From Aliidiomarina minuta (GTDB lineage: Bacteria > Pseudomonadota > Gammaproteobacteria > Enterobacterales > Alteromonadaceae): 64,000 nt of DNA. This document shows, one piece after another, positions 59,985 to 64,000 of the stretch; positions within the stretch are counted from its first letter, which is position 1, and every line of letters starts with the position of its first letter. The stretch covers positions 62,001-126,000 of the forward strand of contig NZ_PIPL01000002.1 of assembly GCF_003987145.1 (NCBI RefSeq), written 5' to 3'. The translations under genes were made by a program, and so were the position numbers. A model generated the notes under the pieces. That model was given only the letters and a program-made list of their open reading frames with translations, did no database searches and had not been told where the DNA came from.

Positions 59985-60335
59985 ATGTTAAAATCTATGA
60001 TGAAACATAAGAATGACAACGATCAGATTCTGAAAGGTCTGTTGGACACGCTCGTACTGAACGTGCTGCGTGATCAGCCAAACTATGGTTTTGGTATTAA
60101 AGAGGCCTTACAGGTACAGCTCGGTGACGATGCTGATGTGCTTAAAGAAGCTACTTTGTATCCGCTACTACATAGGCTTGAACGACGTGGCTTATTATTA
60201 TCGTACCGGCAGCCCGGTGCGCGAGGCACGCCACGCAAATATTATCAGGTCACTCCAGAGGGTTTGACGTACCTGAAAGTGCGCACAAACGAATGGCGAA
60301 AAGTAATGAGCCTGCTGAAGCGCACTATTTTTTAA
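59985..60335 (+). CDS. PadR-family transcriptional regulator
   Basis: A 116-residue winged-helix protein: LKGLLDTLVLNVLRDQPNYG, FGIKEALQVQL, KEATLYPLLHRLERRGLLLS and GTPRKYYQVTPEGLTYL are the PadR pattern. The start is ATG 59985, with in-frame ATGs at 59997 and 60000 as alternatives. It is followed 35 bp later by a membrane protein with a DUF1700-like start, a common pairing in which the regulator controls the pair. The AT-rich stretch 59955-59984 has TATAAT at 59964-59969. Confidence 0.82.
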   Translation: MLKSMMKHKNDNDQILKGLLDTLVLNVLRDQPNYGFGIKEALQVQLGDDADVLKEATLYPLLHRLERRGLLLSYRQPGARGTPRKYYQVTPEGLTYLKVRTNEWRKVMSLLKRTIF

Positions 60336-60370
60336 ACACCACATAAAAAGAACTACAGGAGGGAATCTTC

Positions 60371-61357
60371 ATGATGATGCACAAGTTAACACGCTTTCCG
60401 TCAGGGAAATTTCCACAACAGCTGCTAACCGGTGATCCTATTATTGATGCTTACTTAAAGTCACTTGACCTGGAGCTGGCTGGAAGTAAGAAAGTTAGGG
60501 CTGATACTCTGCAGGAAGTCAGTGAACACTTACTCGATCATAAAGCCAAATTAGAAAAACAAGGGCAGCATGAAGATAGCGCCGCGCATCAAGCGGTTTC
60601 GAGCTTCGGTGAGGTTGCTATGCATGGTCGTGAACAGCGCAGGGAGCTATCTCGGTCATTTTTTAAGAAGTTTTTTATCATGGGTTCTGGGTTTGCCACA
60701 CTGATGTTTTTCATACAGGGTTTTAGCAATGAAGGTTTAGTCAGCGAGTGGCGAGTCTGGGCGGTAATGTTTGCTTTCAACTTTCTTCTTTTTGGCGCCT
60801 TGATGAGTTTCTGGTCTACCTTCATGCTAGCAGGTGACAGGTCTGATTCTAGCTGGTCATCGGCTAATAAAGCAGAAACTGAGCTGAAGGTGTATTCCGG
60901 AAGATCAAGTAAGTGGGCAGCTATATTTCTTGTGATTGTTATGTCGGCCCTGTCCGGACTTTTTCTTGCCGGGTTATTAGGGTACGGCTTAATGCAGAAT
61001 ACCTGGATTGGTGCCAGCCTGTTGCTGGTCATTGTCGGTATACGTAATGCCCTGGCAGCATTAACAGCCTGGACGAGGTATCGACTATCACCTTCATCTT
61101 TTTATATTTGTTCGGTTTGGGGTAAGACGGAAATTCCGCGCAGTCAAATAACTGATATTCGCCGTTTACCAATATGGATGAGCCTTGTAAGAATAAGCAT
61201 GGGCTGGCAATACTTGCTTTGCTGGTGTGATGACAACGGCCAGAAAAAGCAAAAAGTAGTCGCAATCAACGATGAAATGAAGCATTCGAATCAATTGTTG
61301 GCTGTATTAAATGATGACGTCATAGTGAATAAATCGAATACGCCGGCAGAAAGCTAG
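60371..61357 (+). CDS. DUF1700-like (HAAS) membrane protein paired with PadR
   Basis: A 328-residue protein. Residues 20-95 (IIDAYLKSLDLELAGSKKVR, EVSEHLLDHKAKLEKQGQHE, AVSSFGEVAMHGREQ) have the helical HAAS/DUF1700 pattern seen next to PadR regulators. Four membrane helices follow (about 100-115, 130-150, 180-205 and 210-230), and then a cytoplasmic PH-like tail (WTRYRLSPSSFYICSVWGKT). The AGGAGGG site is strong. Its role is probably sensing or signalling to the PadR protein. Confidence 0.65.
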   Translation: MMMHKLTRFPSGKFPQQLLTGDPIIDAYLKSLDLELAGSKKVRADTLQEVSEHLLDHKAKLEKQGQHEDSAAHQAVSSFGEVAMHGREQRRELSRSFFKKFFIMGSGFATLMFFIQGFSNEGLVSEWRVWAVMFAFNFLLFGALMSFWSTFMLAGDRSDSSWSSANKAETELKVYSGRSSKWAAIFLVIVMSALSGLFLAGLLGYGLMQNTWIGASLLLVIVGIRNALAALTAWTRYRLSPSSFYICSVWGKTEIPRSQITDIRRLPIWMSLVRISMGWQYLLCWCDDNGQKKQKVVAINDEMKHSNQLLAVLNDDVIVNKSNTPAES

Positions 61358-61360
61358 TTG

Positions 61361-61382
61361 GCTTCATCTCCTGCGATGAAGC
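61361..61382 (+). terminator. Hairpin after the PadR operon
   Basis: GCTTCATC and GATGAAGC form an 8-bp stem with a 6-nt loop a few bases past the stop. No T tract follows. Confidence 0.45.
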
Positions 61383-61468
61383 ACCACATTAGGTAATTAT
61401 CGAATACTTTGTAAACAGTTGGATTTATTGGTATAACAAAATTTAACTGGTAATTAGGGAAAGCGGTA

Positions 61469-62104
61469 ATGATGAAAGGAAACATAGCGTTGAGCTGTAT
61501 TGCACTGGCAATGTTAGCAGCCTGCGACAGCCATTCAAAAACCGATGATGAAGTTTTGGCTAGCGGCGGCTATATACTTGAGTATGAATTGGACGGCCAG
61601 AATTATGAAGTGCGCCAGGAAAATGCAGGTCAGTTTGAGATTAGTTGTCCCGTCAATGTAACTTGTGACGCGGACTTTAATTACCGGGCGCATACGTTTA
61701 GTGATGATAACCTGTCGATGTATATGTCTTTTTCGTCTGAGTTAGTGGGCAATTACTCGTATAGCAATATTGTAGAAAACTTCAGCTATACATATATGCG
61801 CATTGAAGTTCCTTCGCTTGATTCTGACAACAGCGAGGTCTACTTTCAGCCTTTGGAGGTGCTTCGTGATCTGAGCTTTGATGCCGATATCCATCGTACT
61901 TCCAGCTTCAGGTTGGACCTTCATGACTTTGAGGAGGGATACCTGAGTGGTACCTGGACAGGCATAATTACTGAGTTGACTGAGGAAACGGAAGACTTAA
62001 GCGATGATGACTGCCATGCGGATGACATTATGGGTGAGTGTTATGAAGTTATTCCTGTGACCATGCCATTTACGCTGCGTTTTAATTTTGAGGTTGTTCA
62101 GTAA
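61469..62104 (+). CDS. Acidic lipoprotein of unknown function
   Basis: A 211-residue protein with a lipobox (MLAAC). The mature protein is acidic and Tyr/Phe/Ser-rich, with cysteine pairs ISCPVNVTC and DDCHADDIMGEC that may form disulfides. It looks like a beta-sandwich. No family is recognised. It is followed by a 45-residue membrane peptide gene. Confidence 0.6.
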   Translation: MMKGNIALSCIALAMLAACDSHSKTDDEVLASGGYILEYELDGQNYEVRQENAGQFEISCPVNVTCDADFNYRAHTFSDDNLSMYMSFSSELVGNYSYSNIVENFSYTYMRIEVPSLDSDNSEVYFQPLEVLRDLSFDADIHRTSSFRLDLHDFEEGYLSGTWTGIITELTEETEDLSDDDCHADDIMGECYEVIPVTMPFTLRFNFEVVQ

Positions 62105-62163
62105 GGCAGTTTCTGTCACCCAATACAGGGTGAAAAAGAGCTCGCATTTTCTAGGAGGATACG

Positions 62164-62301
62164 ATGGAAATTTTCGGTATTTTAGGTATGGTTTTTGGGA
62201 TTTTGGGTTTCTCGTTTGCGCTTTCGACTGCTGATAAAGTTAAGAAACTCGAAGCGCAGCTGAAATCCTCTGGAGTTCTTAGTGAAACGGAAAAGCAATA
62301 A
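62164..62301 (+). CDS. 45-residue single-helix membrane peptide
   Basis: The ATG at 62164 is preceded by a perfect TAGGAGG site. The peptide reads MEIFGILGMVFGILGFSFAL and then an amphipathic charged tail, STADKVKKLEAQLKSSGVLS, ETEKQ. It has one membrane helix at about 3-20 and a coiled-coil-like tail. It ends 14 bp before the next gene, so the two may form a unit. No function is known. Confidence 0.7.
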   Translation: MEIFGILGMVFGILGFSFALSTADKVKKLEAQLKSSGVLSETEKQ

Positions 62302-62315
62302 GGGGTAGTTAAGGC

Positions 62316-62786
62316 GTGCCTTTTGTAAACAGTTTTGAACTTAAAATCCCGCCAGCCTTGCTGGTCATTATAGTGGCGGTTGGGATGTGGATTTTGGCTT
62401 TATTATTTCCACAATTGAATGTCCCCTTTACCGGTTCGGTCGGTGTAGCGACCGTTATTGCCTCCATAGGCATCGCAGTGGCAGTGCTGGGAGTTCTGGA
62501 ATTCAGGAAGGCAGATACCACCGTTGATCCGCGCTTTCCCGATAGGTCCTCACAGTTGGTGGCGAGCGGCGTTTATCGTCTTAGCAGGAACCCGATGTAC
62601 CTTGGATTTCTTCTTATATTGTTTGGATGGGCATGGTACCTGATGAGTTTGCTGGCATTTTTATGGCTGCCTTTATTTGTAGTCTATATGAACCGCTTTC
62701 AGATCCAGCCTGAAGAAAGGTATATGGTGCATAAATTCGGCGAAGAATTTCATGCTTATACCGCCCGGGTGCGGCGCTGGATATAA
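62316..62786 (+). CDS. Isoprenylcysteine carboxyl methyltransferase-like membrane protein
   Basis: A 156-residue protein starting at GTG with four membrane helices. The segment SSQLVASGVYRLSRNPMYLG, then QIQPEERYMVHKFGEEFHAYTARVRRWI, is the conserved SAM-binding C-terminal half of the ICMT/PEMT-like family. The family methylates lipid or isoprenoid-linked substrates, but bacterial members mostly lack a known substrate. It lies just behind a small membrane peptide gene. Confidence 0.82.
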   Translation: MPFVNSFELKIPPALLVIIVAVGMWILALLFPQLNVPFTGSVGVATVIASIGIAVAVLGVLEFRKADTTVDPRFPDRSSQLVASGVYRLSRNPMYLGFLLILFGWAWYLMSLLAFLWLPLFVVYMNRFQIQPEERYMVHKFGEEFHAYTARVRRWI

Positions 62787-62896
62787 AAGCTGGCTGCTCA
62801 TTGTCGATTTTGCTCTGCCTCAGTCGACTACCAGGTATGGGGCAAGTGCTCCATTATAAATAAACCTGGGTAATAGACCTTGAAGGGAGATATGCA

Positions 62897-63814
62897 ATGA
62901 CCGCGACCAGACAAAAGATAGTTCCGCACTTGTGGTTCGAGACCGAGGCAAAAGAGGCGGCGGATTTTTACTGTTCTGTTTTTCCGCAATCAACCATTAC
63001 GAATACGACGACACTACACAACACGCCCTCAGGCGATTGCGATCTGGTGTCGTTTTCGTTGTCGGGATATTCATTTATGGCAATCAGTGCCGGACCTTTA
63101 TTTAAGTTTAATCCCTCGGTATCTTTTATGGTCAACTTTGATCCGTTGCAGGATGCAAACGCGAAGCAACGAATTGACGAGGTATGGGAGAAACTTTCCG
63201 AGGGCGGCAAGGTTCTGATGCCAATAGACAAATATCCATTCAGCGAACGTTATGGCTGGATTCAGGACAAATATGGCTTGTCCTGGCAGTTGATTTTAAC
63301 TAACCCTGACGGCGAAGTGCGGCCCTTCATTATTCCATCGCTGATGTTTGTTGGCGACCAGTACGCTAAGGTGGAAGAAGCTTCTGACTTCTATCTGGCT
63401 ACCTTTAAGGACAGCAAGCGCGGTGAAATGGTGCGTTATCCTGCTGGTATGGAACCGGATAAAGAAGGCACTGTGATGTTCACTGACTTTATGCTTGAAG
63501 GACAGTGGTTTGCGGCTATGGATAGCGCACGCGAGCATGATTTCGCATTTAACGAAGCGGTTTCTTTTATGGTGAATTGCGATAACCAGGAAGAGATAGA
63601 TTACTACTGGCAGAAACTCTCTGCGGTTGCCGAGGCAGAGCAATGTGGCTGGCTTAAAGATCAGTATGGCCTTTCCTGGCAGGTAGTTCCCAGAGTTTTG
63701 AACGAAATGCTGCAGGACCCTGAAAGGGTCGATCAGGTAACCCAGGCATTGCTTCAAATGAAGAAATTTAACCTTGCGGACTTGCATAAGATCTATGATG
63801 GTGAGCCTGCATAG
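62897..63814 (+). CDS. Double PhnB/VOC-domain protein
   Basis: A 305-residue protein with two tandem PhnB-like VOC domains: VPHLWFETEAKEAADFYCSV with GWIQDKYGLSWQLI, and FVGDQYAKVEEASDFYLATF with GWLKDQYGLSWQVVP. The family was formerly labelled 3-demethylubiquinone methyltransferase, but these proteins lack a methyltransferase fold. The role is unknown. The GAAGGGAG site is good. Its 3' end overlaps the opposite-strand hydrolase by 22 bp. Confidence 0.82.
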   Translation: MTATRQKIVPHLWFETEAKEAADFYCSVFPQSTITNTTTLHNTPSGDCDLVSFSLSGYSFMAISAGPLFKFNPSVSFMVNFDPLQDANAKQRIDEVWEKLSEGGKVLMPIDKYPFSERYGWIQDKYGLSWQLILTNPDGEVRPFIIPSLMFVGDQYAKVEEASDFYLATFKDSKRGEMVRYPAGMEPDKEGTVMFTDFMLEGQWFAAMDSAREHDFAFNEAVSFMVNCDNQEEIDYYWQKLSAVAEAEQCGWLKDQYGLSWQVVPRVLNEMLQDPERVDQVTQALLQMKKFNLADLHKIYDGEPA

Positions 63815-64000
63815 CAGTCGCTGTTCAGTAGCCATTCTGCGAGATCAGCGATGCGGTGAGCCTGGGGATGCAAGCCTGACAGGTTAGAAAGCACGATCAC
63901 GCCTTTAGGTTGTTCGGGTTGGATAAGCACTGCGGAAGTAAAACCTCCAGTGGCACCGGTTTGTTCAAGCCAGGTGTTAGTGCTTGTTTGTTGAATAGAC
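63793..64000 (-). CDS. Serine hydrolase (beta-lactamase/penicillin-binding-like), C-terminal part
   Basis: The minus strand reads WLEQTGATGGFTSAVLIQPE then QPKGVIVLSNLSGLHPQAHR, ending at the stop 63793. This is the C-terminal region of class-C beta-lactamase-like hydrolases, in which an HTG-type motif is followed by GGFxS and VVLSN. The motif here is QTG. The gene is cut by the window edge, so the SxxK and YxN motifs cannot be checked. Confidence 0.75.
   Translation of the reverse strand, partial: SIQQTSTNTWLEQTGATGGFTSAVLIQPEQPKGVIVLSNLSGLHPQAHRIADLAEWLLNSDCYAGSPS

Noticed and set aside
1..64000. CRISPR arrays, rRNA genes, insertion sequences and prophage
   Set aside because: No regular repeat-spacer pattern, rRNA sequence, transposase or phage structural gene was seen on either strand.

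Overview
The window is a 64 kb chromosomal segment of a marine-type gammaproteobacterium. The order metK / tkt-epd-pgk-fba, the rpsU-dnaG-rpoD operon followed by a tRNA-Ile2, many TonB-dependent receptors, and a HugZ-type heme operon all fit Alteromonadales. Idiomarinaceae is my best guess from overall protein style; that placement is inference. No rRNA, CRISPR array, insertion sequence or phage gene was seen.

Layout. 1-9.8 kb is housekeeping: metK (partial, divergent, with tandem MetJ boxes), tkt-epd-pgk-fba, a DUF481 outer-membrane protein, a cyclic-nucleotide-domain protein, and queA and tgt in convergent orientation. 9.7-18.2 kb holds a large TPR serine/threonine kinase, a PilZ protein and rpsU-dnaG-rpoD. 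18.2-21.2 kb has a TonB receptor and tRNA-Ile(CAU). 21.4-23.1 kb is a hipBA toxin-antitoxin pair with a regularly spaced four-operator array. 23.1-33.4 kb is a copper/silver export operon: a Cys/His/Met-rich periplasmic protein, CusC-, CusB-, CusA- and CusF-like proteins, and then two PepSY membrane proteins, the second fused to a ferredoxin/flavin reductase.

33.4-54.2 kb is an accessory region with a Pho-box-flanked nucleotidase/TonB-receptor pair, AraC-VOC modules, an EAL phosphodiesterase, small membrane and lipoproteins, acetoin reductase, and a Fur-controlled heme uptake locus (TonB receptor divergent from hmuTUV-hugZ). It also contains at least seven decayed or truncated genes: a channel, a zinc-ribbon membrane protein, two AraC regulators, an esterase, a nitrilase and a GNAT.

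54.2-59.6 kb is the most distinctive part. An ECF sigma factor and its anti-sigma factor sit beside a secreted subtilase, a beta-barrel protein, an exported protein ending in xxVR tetrapeptide repeats, and a DUF4382 lipoprotein. Four divergently arranged promoters share the pattern GGGAAT-N17-CGTTA, so this looks like a compact autoregulated envelope regulon. 59.6-64 kb has a charged small protein, a PadR/DUF1700-type pair, a lipoprotein, a 45-residue membrane peptide gene, an isoprenylcysteine-methyltransferase-like protein, a double PhnB/VOC protein and a partial serine hydrolase.
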